64,000 bases of DNA. Origin: Nocardioides anomalus (GTDB lineage: Bacteria > Actinomycetota > Actinomycetes > Propionibacteriales > Nocardioidaceae). The DNA is taken from NCBI RefSeq assembly GCF_011046535.1, contig NZ_CP049257.1, positions 3,162,001-3,226,000 on the forward strand. Reading direction: 5' to 3'. Both the position numbers and the translations under genes were made by a program. Each line of letters opens with the position of its first letter. The stretch's first letter is position 1. Under the pieces are notes generated by a model that searched no databases, was not told the origin of the DNA, and was given only the letters and a program-made list of their open reading frames with translations. Shown here one piece after another: positions 17,131-26,456 of this stretch.

Positions 17131-18924
17131 GTGCCGGAGACCACGTCGTTGCAGAAGGTGCTGATCGCCAACCGAGGCGAGATCGCGGTCCGGGTCATCC
17201 GGGCCTGCAAGGACGCCGGGATCGGCAGCGTGGCGGTCTACGCCGACCCCGACCGCGACGCGATGCACGTGCGGCTGGCCGACGAGGCGCACGCGCTGGG
17301 CGGGTCGACGCCGGCCGAGTCCTACCTCGACATCGAGAAGATCGTGAGGCTCGCCCGGGAGTCCGGAGCGGACTCGGTGCACCCGGGCTACGGGTTCCTG
17401 GCCGAGAACGCCGACTTCGCGCAGGCGGTCATCGACGCGGGGCTGACCTGGATCGGGCCGCCGCCGGCGGCGATCGAGGCCCTGGGCGACAAGGCCAAGG
17501 CCAAGCACATCGCGGTCAAGGCCAACGCCCCGCTGGCACCCGGCACCAAGGACCCGCTCGCGGACGCCGACGAGGCGGTGGCGTTCGCCCGGGAGTTCGG
17601 GTTGCCGATCGCGATCAAGGCGGTCTTCGGCGGCGGCGGGCGCGGGCTGAAGGTGGCGCGCACGCTCGAGGAGATCCCCGACGCCTACGAGTCGGCGGTG
17701 CGCGAGGCGGTGGCGGCGTTCGGCCGGGGCGAGTGCCTGGTCGAGAAGTTCCTGGACAAGCCACGCCACGTCGAGACCCAGTGCCTGGCCGACCAGCACG
17801 GCAACGTCGTGGTGGTCTCGACCCGCGACTGCTCGCTGCAGCGGCGCAACCAGAAGCTCGTCGAGGAGGCGCCGGCGCCGTTCCTGTCCGACGAGCAGCT
17901 GACCGAGCTCTACGAGTCGTCGAAGCGGATCCTCAAGGAGGCCGGCTACCACGGCGCCGGGACGTGCGAGTTCCTGGTCGCCCAGGACGGCTCCATCTCC
18001 TTCCTCGAGGTCAACACCCGCCTGCAGGTCGAGCACTGCGTCTCCGAGGAGGTCACCGGGCTCGACCTGGTCCGCGAGATGTTCCGGATCGCGGCCGGCG
18101 AGGAGCTCGGGTACGACGACCCGGAGATCCGCGGGCACTCCATCGAGTTCCGCATCAACGCCGAGGACGGCGGCCGCAACTTCATGCCGGCCCCGGGCAC
18201 CCTGTCGGCCTGGAGCCCGCCGAGCGGCCCCGGCGTCCGCCTGGACGGCGGCTACGAGAACGGCGAGACCATCCCGGGCTCGTTCGACTCCCTCATCGCC
18301 AAGCTCATCGTCACCGGCCGCGACCGCACCCAGGCGCTGGAGCGCTCGCGCCGCGCGCTGGACGAGTTCGTGGTCGACGGCATGCCCACGGTGATCCCGT
18401 TCCACCAGACGGTGGTCCGCGACCCGGCGTACGTCGGCCCGTCCAACCCGTCGGGCGAGGGCTCCTTCGACGTCTACACGCAGTGGATCGAGACCGACTT
18501 CGACAACCAGCTCCAGCCCTACGCCGGCGACGCGGCCCAGGCCGAGGAGCAGGGCGAGCGGCAGACCGTGGTGGTCGAGGTCGGCGGCAAGCGGCTCGAG
18601 GTCGTGCTCCCCGGCGGGCTCGGCGCGGTCGCCGTGGCCGGCGGCGGGGCGGGCGGCGCCAAGAAGCCGAAGCGCGCGGCCGGCAAGAAGGCCGGCGCGG
18701 CGGCCAGCGGCGACGCGGTCACCTCGCCGATGCAGGGCACGATCGTCAAGGTCGTCGTCGAGGAGGGCCAGCAGGTCGCCGAGGGCGACACCGTGGTGGT
18801 CATCGAGGCGATGAAGATGGAGCAGCCGCTGAAGGCCCACAAGGCCGGCACCGTCACCGGTCTGCAGGCCGAGGTCGGCGCCACGGTGACCAACGGCGCG
18901 GTCATCTGCGAGCTGAAGGACTGA
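17131..18924 (+). CDS. accA: Acyl-CoA carboxylase alpha chain (biotin carboxylase + BCCP), AccA3 type
   Basis: Carboxylates its own biotin with ATP and bicarbonate, then hands CO2 to AccD-type subunits. 597 residues: biotin carboxylase N-domain ([20 protein letters not shown]), ATP-grasp with [32 protein letters not shown] (catalytic Glu/Arg), [14 protein letters not shown], and a linker rich in Lys/Ala/Gly. The C-terminal BCCP contains [11 protein letters not shown] with the biotinyl Lys at about residue 562. The GTG start has a leaderless -10 box. Partners here are the beta and epsilon subunits at 7490-9333, and BirA (6661-7470) would biotinylate it. Equivalent to AccA3 (Rv3285). Confidence 0.96.
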   Translation: MPETTSLQKVLIANRGEIAVRVIRACKDAGIGSVAVYADPDRDAMHVRLADEAHALGGSTPAESYLDIEKIVRLARESGADSVHPGYGFLAENADFAQAVIDAGLTWIGPPPAAIEALGDKAKAKHIAVKANAPLAPGTKDPLADADEAVAFAREFGLPIAIKAVFGGGGRGLKVARTLEEIPDAYESAVREAVAAFGRGECLVEKFLDKPRHVETQCLADQHGNVVVVSTRDCSLQRRNQKLVEEAPAPFLSDEQLTELYESSKRILKEAGYHGAGTCEFLVAQDGSISFLEVNTRLQVEHCVSEEVTGLDLVREMFRIAAGEELGYDDPEIRGHSIEFRINAEDGGRNFMPAPGTLSAWSPPSGPGVRLDGGYENGETIPGSFDSLIAKLIVTGRDRTQALERSRRALDEFVVDGMPTVIPFHQTVVRDPAYVGPSNPSGEGSFDVYTQWIETDFDNQLQPYAGDAAQAEEQGERQTVVVEVGGKRLEVVLPGGLGAVAVAGGGAGGAKKPKRAAGKKAGAAASGDAVTSPMQGTIVKVVVEEGQQVAEGDTVVVIEAMKMEQPLKAHKAGTVTGLQAEVGATVTNGAVICELKD

Positions 18925-20084
18925 ACGGGCAGGCGGTCGGCGCCGGCGTCGTCGCGTCGCTGGTCGGCTGGACCTCGTCGTTCGCGGTCGTCCTCACCGG
19001 CCTGCGGCAGGTCGGCGCGAGCGAGGCCGAGGCCGCCTCCGGGCTGCTGGTCGTCTCGGTCCTCATGGGGCTCGGGTCGCTGCTCTTCTCCTGGCGGACC
19101 CGGATGCCGGTGACCCTCGCCTGGTCGACGCCGGGCGCGGCCCTGCTGGCCGGCGCGGCCCGGCCCGACGGCGGGTACGCCGCCGCGGTCGGCGCGTTCG
19201 TCGTGGCCGCCCTGCTCTACCTGCTCACCGCGCTGGTCCGCCCGCTCGGTCACTGGGTGCAGCAGATCCCGGCCTCGCTGGCCAACGCGATGCTGGCCGG
19301 CGTGCTGCTGACGCTGTGCGTGGAGCCGTTCCGGGCCCTGGCCGCGGACTGGACCGCCGTGGCGCCGGTGCTGGCCACCTGGCTGGTCCTCACCTGGCTG
19401 GCCCCGCGCTACGCCACGCCGGCGGCCTTCGTCGCCGCCGTCGTCGTCATCACCGCGACCGGGGCGCTGGGCGAGCTCGGCGCCCGTGACCTCGTCCCGC
19501 AGGTCACCTGGACCACCCCACACGCCGACCTCGCGGCCGCGGTGGCCATCGGCCTGCCGCTCTACCTCGTCACCATGACCAGCCAGAACATCCCCGGCGT
19601 CGCGGTGCTCGCCTCCTTCGGCTACCGCGCTCCGCTGCGCGGGGTCCTGGCGTACGCCGGGCTGACCGGGGCCGCCACCGCCGGCGCCGGCGGCTACTCG
19701 GTCAACCTGGCCGCCATCTCGGCCGCGCTCTCCGCGGGACCGCCCGCCGGACCGGACCCGCAGCGCCGCTGGGTCGCGGGCGTCAGCAACGGGGTGACCG
19801 CGGTCGTCCTCGGCGTCGCCGCCTCCGCGGTGGCCACGGTCGCGGTGGCCGCGCCCGAGGGGGTGCTCGAGACCGTGGCCGGGGTCGCCCTGCTCGGCAC
19901 CTTCGGCGCCTCGGCGGCGGCGGCCCTGGCCGACCCCGACCAGCGCGAGGCGGCGGCGGTGACCTTCGTGGTGGCCGCGTCCGGCTTCGCGCTGGGCGGC
20001 GTCGGCGCGGCGTTCTGGTCCCTGGTGGCCGGCGGCCTGGTGCTGGCCGTCACCCGGTTCCGCCCTGGCCCTCGCAGCGCTTGA
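18921..20084 (+). CDS. benE: BenE-family benzoate/H+ symporter-like transporter (probable CTG start)
   Basis: About 387 residues with 11-12 helices. Family pattern from the first residues: [97 protein letters not shown] and the C-terminal [16 protein letters not shown]. Proposed to import aromatic carboxylates with protons; the substrate is inferred from family only. No ATG, GTG or TTG lies in frame before the first helix. CTG 18921 overlaps the carboxylase stop as CTGA and is the best start (CTG 18906 is possible). It overlaps the convergent RTX-like gene by 35 bases. Confidence 0.75.
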   Translation: MNGQAVGAGVVASLVGWTSSFAVVLTGLRQVGASEAEAASGLLVVSVLMGLGSLLFSWRTRMPVTLAWSTPGAALLAGAARPDGGYAAAVGAFVVAALLYLLTALVRPLGHWVQQIPASLANAMLAGVLLTLCVEPFRALAADWTAVAPVLATWLVLTWLAPRYATPAAFVAAVVVITATGALGELGARDLVPQVTWTTPHADLAAAVAIGLPLYLVTMTSQNIPGVAVLASFGYRAPLRGVLAYAGLTGAATAGAGGYSVNLAAISAALSAGPPAGPDPQRRWVAGVSNGVTAVVLGVAASAVATVAVAAPEGVLETVAGVALLGTFGASAAAALADPDQREAAAVTFVVAASGFALGGVGAAFWSLVAGGLVLAVTRFRPGPRSA

Positions 20085-21243
20085 CCTGCTCGGCGCCGGT
20101 GCAGGTGTCGCGCCCCCGGCGGCCGTCGACCTTGTCGTAGCCGTCGCCGGCGTCGATGGTGTCGCTGTAGTCCGAGCCCTTCACCACGTCGTCGCCGGCG
20201 AGGGTCTGGGCGGTGAGGTGGTGCGTCATCCGGGCGTCGACCCAGTCCGGACCCGCCGTGCCCAGGAACGTGACCGGCTGCTCCACGCTCGGCGCCCACC
20301 GCTCGACCCCGGTCGCTGTCAGCACGGCCTGGGCGGCCACGGACGTCCGGACCTGGCCCGTGCCGGCGTCGACCACCAGCGACACGGCCGGGTCCTCGGT
20401 GCCCCACCACTGCACCTCGAGCAGGTCCACGCCCTCGCCCGCATCGAGGACCCGGTCCGCGGTCTCGTCGTAGTAGGCGAACAGGTCGTCGTCCCCGGGA
20501 CCACCGAGCATGCTCGTGCCCAGGTCGTAGCCCTGCTCGTAGAGGAAGTCGTCGCCGTCCCCGCCGTCCAGCGCATCGGCTCCGCCGGTGGCCTGGACGC
20601 TGTCGTCGCCAGGACCGCCCTCCAAGCGGTCGGCGTCGTGGTCGGGCTGTGACCAGATGCCGCTCAGCTCGTCGAGGCCGTCGTCGCCCGGACCGCCCTG
20701 GAGCAGGTCGGCGCCCTTGTTGCCCTCGAGGTCGTCGTCGAAGCGGGTCCCCACGATGACGTCGTCGAACCTGCTGCCGAGCACCCACAACCCCTCGGCC
20801 ACCCGGATGGTGTCGGTGTCCGGGCCGACCGTGACGGTGCCCGTCCGCGAGGACAGGTCGGCCCGGATGCCGGAGGCGGCTCGGGCATAGCGCAGGACGT
20901 CGGGGTGGCCCTGGGCGCTGACCCGCCTGCGGTCGCGACCGGGGTCGATCCAGTCGCTGCCCGGTCCACCGTCGATGTCGTCGCCCTCGGTCTGCCTCTG
21001 GCCGACACCCCGGTTGGCGCCGCCGCAGATCACGTCGTCGCCGCCGCGACCGTCGATCCGGTCGGCGCCACCGAGGCCGACGATGACGTCGGGGCCGTCG
21101 GTGCCGACGAGGTGGTCGTCGCCACCGGTGCCGACGATCGTCGCCACCTGGCCGTGGCAGCGGGGCGGCGCGGCGGACGACGGGGCGGCGGGGAGCCACA
21201 GCAGGGTGGCGCTCAGGCCGGCGGCGGTCAGGATCGCTCTCAT
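20050..21243 (-). CDS. Secreted RTX-like calcium-binding repeat protein
   Basis: 397 residues with a clear signal peptide (MRAILTAAGLSATLLWLPAA, cut near PSSAA). Three blocks of glycine/aspartate nonapeptide repeats: residues about 37-100 (GLGGADRIDGRGGDDVICGG), about 160-260 (GGPGDDGLDEL, GGPGDDSVQ, GGDGDDFLY) and a C-terminal block (KGSDYSDTIDAGDGYDKVDG). Such repeats fold into Ca-binding parallel beta-rolls outside the cell. The Sec-type signal means it does not need a type I exporter, unlike classic RTX toxins. A Cys pair near the end ([13 protein letters not shown]) probably forms a disulfide. Function unknown. ATG start; it is divergent from the YdbS-like gene. Confidence 0.82.
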   Translation of the reverse strand: MRAILTAAGLSATLLWLPAAPSSAAPPRCHGQVATIVGTGGDDHLVGTDGPDVIVGLGGADRIDGRGGDDVICGGANRGVGQRQTEGDDIDGGPGSDWIDPGRDRRRVSAQGHPDVLRYARAASGIRADLSSRTGTVTVGPDTDTIRVAEGLWVLGSRFDDVIVGTRFDDDLEGNKGADLLQGGPGDDGLDELSGIWSQPDHDADRLEGGPGDDSVQATGGADALDGGDGDDFLYEQGYDLGTSMLGGPGDDDLFAYYDETADRVLDAGEGVDLLEVQWWGTEDPAVSLVVDAGTGQVRTSVAAQAVLTATGVERWAPSVEQPVTFLGTAGPDWVDARMTHHLTAQTLAGDDVVKGSDYSDTIDAGDGYDKVDGRRGRDTCTGAEQVKRCEGQGGTG

Positions 21244-21282
21244 GTCGGGTGTGATGCCGCCGGACGGCGTGTGGTTCGCCGG

Positions 21283-21288
21283 TAGCCT
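21283..21288 (+). promoter_or_regulatory. Predicted leaderless -10 box of the YdbS-like gene
   Basis: TAGCCT followed by six bases and GTG 21295. Confidence 0.55.
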
Positions 21289-21294
21289 CGCCCC

Positions 21295-21786
21295 GTGCCC
21301 GCCGTCCCCTCGCTGCGCGAGCCGAGCCAGCGGGTCAGCCCGCGTGCGCGGCTGATGTGGACCGCCGAGGCCCTGCTCCAGGTCCTGGTCATGAGCATCG
21401 TGCCGATCGTGCTCATCGGCCCGGTCGACCTGTTCGACGTGCCGTGGTGGGCGTGGGTGCTGTTCGGGCTCGCGCTGGCGGCGTACGTCGCGGTCGTGCC
21501 GAGCTGGCGCTACCTCGTGCACCGCTGGGAGGTGACCGAGACCGCGGTCTACACCCAGACCGGGTGGTGGGCGCGGGAGCGGCGGATCGCGCCGATGTCG
21601 CGGATCCAGACCGTGGACCTGGTCGAGGGCGCGCTCGCGCGGCTGTTCCGGCTGGCCACGGTCACCGCGACCACGGCCAGCGCGGCCGGCGCGCTCGAGA
21701 TCGCCGGGCTCGACCGCGACGTGGCCCGACGGCTGGCCGACGACCTCACGCTGCGGGCCGACACCGTCGAGGGTGATGCCACCTGA
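21295..21786 (+). CDS. PH-domain membrane protein, YdbS-like
   Basis: 163 residues. Two transmembrane helices (VLVMSIVPIVLIGPV and WWAWVLFGLALAAYVAVV) precede one bPH2 domain with the hallmark TGWWARERRIAPMSRIQTVDL and ATVTATTASAAGALEIAGL. The role of YdbS/YdbT pairs is not firmly known; in Bacillus they have been linked to resistance to antimicrobial compounds. The GTG start has a TAGCCT box six bases upstream. The stop overlaps the CTG that probably starts the ydbT-like gene (CTGA). Confidence 0.85.
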   Translation: MPAVPSLREPSQRVSPRARLMWTAEALLQVLVMSIVPIVLIGPVDLFDVPWWAWVLFGLALAAYVAVVPSWRYLVHRWEVTETAVYTQTGWWARERRIAPMSRIQTVDLVEGALARLFRLATVTATTASAAGALEIAGLDRDVARRLADDLTLRADTVEGDAT

Positions 21787-23255
21787 GCGAGCTGGCCCGG
21801 GACGCGGAGTGGCAGCGGCTCGACCCGCGGATGCTCCTGGTGCACCCGATCCGCGAGCTGGTGCGGTTCCTGCCCGTGCTGGTCGTCGTGGTGGTGGGCA
21901 GCACCGCAGCCGGCGGCGAGCAGTGGCAGCTCATCGGCGTCGCGTTCCCGGTGGCGCTGGGTCTGCTGCGCTACCTGACCACCCGGTTCCGGATCGCGGC
22001 CGGGCGCATCGAGCTCCAGCGCGGCCTGCTCAACCGGCACGTGCTCTCCTCGCCCGTCGACCGGGTCCGCACCGTCGACCTGACCTCCTCCCCCATCCAC
22101 CGGATCCTGGGGCTGACCACGGTGCGCATCGGCACCGGGACCGCCTCGTCGAACGACGAGGACCGCATCGACCTCGACGGCCTCCCGCGCGACCGGGCCC
22201 GGGCCTTGCGCGAGGAGCTGCTGCGCTCCTCGCCGCTGGACGACGCCGTGGGCGCCGAGGGCGCCGACGGCGTCGCACCCGAGACCGAGCGGGTCGTGCT
22301 CGCCCTCGACCCGTCGTGGGTACGCTTCGCGCCCCTGACCGGCAGCGGCGTGGTCATCGCCGCGGCCGCGCTGGGCGGCGGGAGCCAGCTCCTGCAGGCC
22401 TTCGGCTTCTGGGAGCACCTGGACCCGAGCCGCCTCGACGGGCCGGACGCGCCGCTCGCCGTCCTGGTCCCGGTGCTGCTGCTCGGGGTGGCCGTGCTGG
22501 TCTCGCTGCTGTCCGTGGCCGGCTACCTGGTGACGAACTTCGGCTTCCGCCTGACCCGCGGCGGCACGACCTGGCACCTGAGCCGCGGCCTGCTCACCAC
22601 CCGCGAGACCACGCTCGACGACGAGCGGGTCGCGGGGGTCAACCTCTCCGAGCCGCTCGGCCTCCGGATCGCGCGCGGCGCCCGGCTGTCGGCCGTCATC
22701 ACGGGACTGGACCGCAGCCAGCGCGGCAGCTCGCTGCTCGTCCCGCCGGCGCCGCGCACGGTGGCCGAGGGCGTCGCCCGCGAGGTGCTGGACACCGCCG
22801 AGCCGATCGACGCCCCCCTGGTCGGGCACGGGCCACGAGCGGCGAGACGGCGTTGGACCCGCGCGACCGGCCCGGCCGCGGTGCTGGCCGTCGTCCTCGT
22901 CGTCCTGGTCGTGCTGGGCGCGCCGAGGTGGCTGCTGGCCGGGCTGCTGGTGCTGCCGGTCGCGGCCCTGCTGGCCTGGGACCGCACCCGCGCACTGGGC
23001 CACGCCCTGGTCGCCGGTCACCTGGTGGCCCGCTCCGGTTCGCTGGTGCGCCGCCGGCGGGTGCTCGAGGTCCGCCACATCATCGGCTGGAACCTGCAGA
23101 GCACGTGGTTCCAGCGCCGGGCCGGGCTCACCACGCTGGTCGCGACCACCGCGGGCGGCTCGCAGGCCGTCGCGGTGCTCGACGTGCCCGAGAGCGAGGC
23201 GGTGCGGGTCGCGCACGAGGCGCTGCCCGAGCTGCTGGCCCAGTTCAGCGCCTGA
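21783..23255 (+). CDS. Multi-PH-domain membrane protein, YdbT-like (probable CTG start)
   Basis: About 490 residues carrying three bPH2 domains: RIELQRGLLNRHVLSSPVDR, TWHLSRGLLTTRETTLDDER and SGSLVRRRRVLEVRHIIGW, separated by three pairs of transmembrane helices. The family N-terminus W-x-R-L-x-P is present as EWQRLDPRML but lies before the first ATG (21831). In frame, only CTG 21783 can include it, and it overlaps the YdbS stop as CTGA; a stop codon precedes it at 21774. The shorter model is 21831-23255. It works with the YdbS-like protein, presumably as a membrane complex. Ends 11 bases inside the convergent mannosidase gene. Confidence 0.8.
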   Translation: MSELARDAEWQRLDPRMLLVHPIRELVRFLPVLVVVVVGSTAAGGEQWQLIGVAFPVALGLLRYLTTRFRIAAGRIELQRGLLNRHVLSSPVDRVRTVDLTSSPIHRILGLTTVRIGTGTASSNDEDRIDLDGLPRDRARALREELLRSSPLDDAVGAEGADGVAPETERVVLALDPSWVRFAPLTGSGVVIAAAALGGGSQLLQAFGFWEHLDPSRLDGPDAPLAVLVPVLLLGVAVLVSLLSVAGYLVTNFGFRLTRGGTTWHLSRGLLTTRETTLDDERVAGVNLSEPLGLRIARGARLSAVITGLDRSQRGSSLLVPPAPRTVAEGVAREVLDTAEPIDAPLVGHGPRAARRRWTRATGPAAVLAVVLVVLVVLGAPRWLLAGLLVLPVAALLAWDRTRALGHALVAGHLVARSGSLVRRRRVLEVRHIIGWNLQSTWFQRRAGLTTLVATTAGGSQAVAVLDVPESEAVRVAHEALPELLAQFSA

Positions 23256-26223
23256 CCCGCAGGGTCACCACCTGGAACGGCCCCAGCTCGAGCACGCCGT
23301 CGGCGTACGGCGCGAGCGCGGCGACCTCGGCGTCGGCCCGCTCGTGCAGGTCCACCACCTCCACGTCGCGGTGCTCGAAGCCGAACCGCAGCCGCACCGA
23401 GGTCCGCCCACCCAGCGGCTCGTAGAGCCGCACCACGACGTCGCCGCTGCGGTCCTCGGCCAGCTTGACCGCCTCGACCACCGCCCGGCCCGACGCCACG
23501 GCGACCAGGGGCTCCACCGCGGCGGCGCCGCGGCGCAGCGGCAGGTTCGCGCGGTAGCCCTCGCGCACCGCCTCGGCGATGTCGGCGCCCGGCACGAGCG
23601 CGTAGCGGAAGGTGTGGGTGCCGCGGTCCGCGTCCGGGTCGGGGAAGCCGGGCGCGCGGCACAGGCTGAGCCGGACCGTCGTCGGGGCGGACCCGCGACG
23701 CTCGCCCGCGCCGGCGCGCGTCACGTCGTGGCCGGAGGTCGTGCTGTTCACCAGCGCCACGCCGTACGACGCGTCGCCGACGTGGAGCCAGCGGTGGGCG
23801 CAGATCTCGAAGCGGGCGGCGTCCCAGGAGGTGTTGGTGTGGGTGGGCCGGTGGACGTGGCCGAAGCCGACCTCCGCGCTCGAGCGGTCGGCGTGCACCG
23901 CGAGCGGGAAGGCCACCTTGAGCAGGGTGGCGCGGTGCTGCCAGTTCACGGTGGTCTCCAGCTCGACCCGCCCGGCGCCGGGGGCGAGCCGGAGCCGCTG
24001 CTCGAACCGCGACGGACCGTGGGTGCGCACCACGACCACCTCGGCCACGCCGCCGCGGACCTCCGCGCGCAACTCGTCGGCCTCGACCAGGTCGGTGCGG
24101 TGGGCGAGGTGCTGGGGCTCGATGTCCCAGGCGTCCCAGTTGCTGGGCCGGTCCGGGTGCAGCTGGAGCAGGTGCGCGGGACCGGCCAGCACCTCGCGCT
24201 CGGCGCGCAGGTCGTGCACCGAGGTGAGCACCCCGGCCGCGTCCAGCCGCAGCCGGAGCACGCCGTTGTCCAGCACCAGGTCGTCGCCGTCGCGCTCGAG
24301 GACCACCTCGCCCGGCGCGGCGCGGACCGGTCCGGAGCCCAGGGCCGGCACGCCGTCGACCGCGAACGGACCGGCGTTGAACGCGACCTCCCCGCCGCCT
24401 CCCAGCGCCGCGATCGAGGTGTCGACGATCCCCTCCAGCTCCGCGCCCATCCGGGCGTAGACCTCGCGGGCCTCGCGGTGCACCCAGGCGATCGAGCTGC
24501 CCGGGAGGATGTCGTGGAACTGGTGCAGCAGCGCCGACCGCCACAGCCGCTCGAGCGCCTCGTGGGGGTACGCCGCGCCGGTGCGCACCGCCGCGGTGCT
24601 CGCCCAGAGCTCCGCCTCGCGCAGCAGGTGCTCGGTGCGCCGGTTGCCCTGCTTCATCGCGACCTGGCTCGTGTACGTCCCCCGGTGGTACTCGAGGTAC
24701 ATCTCGCCCGACCAGACCGGCGCCTGGTCGGCGTACTCCTCCTCGGCGCCGGCGAAGAACTCCGCCGGCGACTCGACGACCACGCGCGGGACGCCCTCCA
24801 GGTCGGCGTACCGCGCGGCCCGCTCGAGCATCTCGCGGGTGGGACCGCCGCCGCCGTCGCCGTAGCCGAAGGGCAGCAGGGCGCGGCTGGCCGGCCCGCT
24901 GTCGCGCAGCTGCCGCTGGCCGCGCAACAGCTCGTCCGCGGTGATCTCGCCGTTGTAGGTGTCGGCGGGTGGGAAGTGGGTGAGGACGCGGGTGCCGTCG
25001 ATCCCCTCCCACCAGAACGTCGAGTGCGGGAAGGGGTTGGTCTGGTTCCAGGAGAGCTTCTGTGACAGGAACCACCGCGCCCCCGCGAGGCGGACGAGCT
25101 GCGGCAGGGAGCCGGAGTAGCCGAAGGAGTCGGGCAGCCACACCTCCGGGCACTCGACCCCGAGCTCCTCGCGGAAGAACCGGCCCCCGTGGACCAGCTG
25201 GCGCACCATCGACTCCCCGCCGGGCAGGTTGGTGTCGGACTCCACCCACATGCCGCCGACGGGCACGAACGTCCCGTCCGCCACGGCGGCCCGGATCCGC
25301 TCCCACAGGCCGGGCTGGTGCTCCTGCACCCAGGCGTACTGCTGGGCCGAGGAGCACGCGAAGCGCAGCTCGGGGTGCTCCTCGGCCAGGGCCAGCACGT
25401 TGGCGAAGGTGCGCGCGCACTTGCGCACGGTCTCGCGGACCGGCCACAGCCAGGCCGAGTCGATGTGGGCGTGACCCACGGCGCTGACCCGGTGCGCGCT
25501 CGCGGTCGCCGGCGCCGCGAGCAGCGGCCGCAGGACCGCGCGGGCGGCCGGGGCGTCCAGGCCACCGTCCAGGAGGTCCGCGGCCCGCAGCAGCCCGGTC
25601 AGCAGCCGGTGCCGGCGCGGCTCGTCCTCCGGGAGCCGGACGGCGAGCTCGAGCAGCGCCTCCAGGTCGTGGCCCAGCGCCCGGACCTCCTCGTCGACGG
25701 CCACGAGGTCGGCGCGGGCGAAGCGGTAGAGCGGCTCCTCGTCGGCCGTGGTCCGGTCGCCGAGCGGGGTCGGACCGCGCCAGCCGAGGGTGGGGTTGGA
25801 GGCGGCCTCGACGTAGACGTCGACCTCGTGCGCGTCGCCGCCCTCGTGCGGGAGGTGTGCCGTGCGCGGCTCGACGCCCTTGATCACGCTCCCGTCCGGC
25901 CGGTAGGCGAGCCCTTCGGCCTGGAAGCCCGGCTGGACCGCGGTGAAGCCGAGGTCCACGGCCAGCTCGAGGCGCGCGCCGCGCATCCGCTCCGGCACGC
26001 TCCCCCGCAGCCGGAACCACGTCGTGCCCCAGGCCGGACCCCACGCGGAGCCGACGGCGAACGGCGCGAACGGCCGGCCCACGACGTCGGCGAAGGGCTC
26101 GGGCTCCGTGTCCAGGGCCAGGGCGGTGATCGCGAGGGGCTCGGCGTCGGCCTCCTCGGCCGCCCGAACCCGCTCCAGCACCCGGCGCAGGCGCAACGGC
26201 TCGTCGTACAGGTCGCGGTGCAC
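23245..26223 (-). CDS. Alpha-mannosidase, glycoside hydrolase family 38
   Basis: 992 residues; hydrolyses alpha-mannosidic bonds with retention, using a Zn ion. The N-terminal lectin-like region is followed by the catalytic domain with zinc ligands in VGHAHIDSAWLWPVRE (about residue 250), WVESDTNLPGGES and the nucleophile Asp in VWLPDSFGYSGSLPQL (about 364). HQFHDILPGSSIAWVHREA is also typical. The C-terminal half is the beta-sandwich Glyco_hydro_38C. No signal peptide, so it is cytosolic and probably acts on imported oligosaccharides. The GTG start follows a TAGCCT box by six bases. Nearby are an AGE-family sugar isomerase and a secreted propeller protein. Confidence 0.93.
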   Translation of the reverse strand: MHRDLYDEPLRLRRVLERVRAAEEADAEPLAITALALDTEPEPFADVVGRPFAPFAVGSAWGPAWGTTWFRLRGSVPERMRGARLELAVDLGFTAVQPGFQAEGLAYRPDGSVIKGVEPRTAHLPHEGGDAHEVDVYVEAASNPTLGWRGPTPLGDRTTADEEPLYRFARADLVAVDEEVRALGHDLEALLELAVRLPEDEPRRHRLLTGLLRAADLLDGGLDAPAARAVLRPLLAAPATASAHRVSAVGHAHIDSAWLWPVRETVRKCARTFANVLALAEEHPELRFACSSAQQYAWVQEHQPGLWERIRAAVADGTFVPVGGMWVESDTNLPGGESMVRQLVHGGRFFREELGVECPEVWLPDSFGYSGSLPQLVRLAGARWFLSQKLSWNQTNPFPHSTFWWEGIDGTRVLTHFPPADTYNGEITADELLRGQRQLRDSGPASRALLPFGYGDGGGGPTREMLERAARYADLEGVPRVVVESPAEFFAGAEEEYADQAPVWSGEMYLEYHRGTYTSQVAMKQGNRRTEHLLREAELWASTAAVRTGAAYPHEALERLWRSALLHQFHDILPGSSIAWVHREAREVYARMGAELEGIVDTSIAALGGGGEVAFNAGPFAVDGVPALGSGPVRAAPGEVVLERDGDDLVLDNGVLRLRLDAAGVLTSVHDLRAEREVLAGPAHLLQLHPDRPSNWDAWDIEPQHLAHRTDLVEADELRAEVRGGVAEVVVVRTHGPSRFEQRLRLAPGAGRVELETTVNWQHRATLLKVAFPLAVHADRSSAEVGFGHVHRPTHTNTSWDAARFEICAHRWLHVGDASYGVALVNSTTSGHDVTRAGAGERRGSAPTTVRLSLCRAPGFPDPDADRGTHTFRYALVPGADIAEAVREGYRANLPLRRGAAAVEPLVAVASGRAVVEAVKLAEDRSGDVVVRLYEPLGGRTSVRLRFGFEHRDVEVVDLHERADAEVAALAPYADGVLELGPFQVVTLRVRR

Positions 26224-26229
26224 GGAGCC

Positions 26230-26235
26230 AGGCTA
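26230..26235 (-). promoter_or_regulatory. Predicted leaderless -10 box of the alpha-mannosidase gene
   Basis: TAGCCT on the minus strand, six bases before the GTG at 26223. Confidence 0.55.
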
Positions 26236-26280
26236 GGAGGCCGATCCGGCGATTCTCCTGCGGGAGCCGCCCGAGGCTCC

Positions 26281-26286
26281 TAGCCT
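26281..26286 (+). promoter_or_regulatory. Predicted leaderless -10 box of the 53-aa membrane protein gene
   Basis: TAGCCT followed by six bases and ATG 26293. Its presence supports the short gene as real. Confidence 0.5.
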
Positions 26287-26292
26287 GGCCTC

Positions 26293-26454
26293 ATGGTCGA
26301 GTTCGTGAGCTGGTTCGGCGTCGCCGTGATCGCTCTGTTCGCCCTGGTCGGCTTCGTCGGCGTCGTCGCCACCAGTGCGCTCACCGTGGCGCGCCGGGTG
26401 CGGCACGTGCCGCCGCCGGCCCGCGTGGACGAGCCGCAGCGCGTCGCCGCCTGA
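26293..26454 (+). CDS. Small membrane protein, 53 aa
   Basis: Single-helix protein: a short N-terminus (MVEFVSW), a hydrophobic run FGVAVIALFALVGFVGVVAT, then a basic tail ending RVDEPQRVAA. I do not recognise it. It is supported by an ATG start, a TAGCCT box at the spacing seen for other genes here, and third-position G/C preference. It lies between the divergent mannosidase and the convergent AGE gene. A false positive is possible because of its size. Confidence 0.55.
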   Translation: MVEFVSWFGVAVIALFALVGFVGVVATSALTVARRVRHVPPPARVDEPQRVAA

Positions 26455-26456
26455 CC

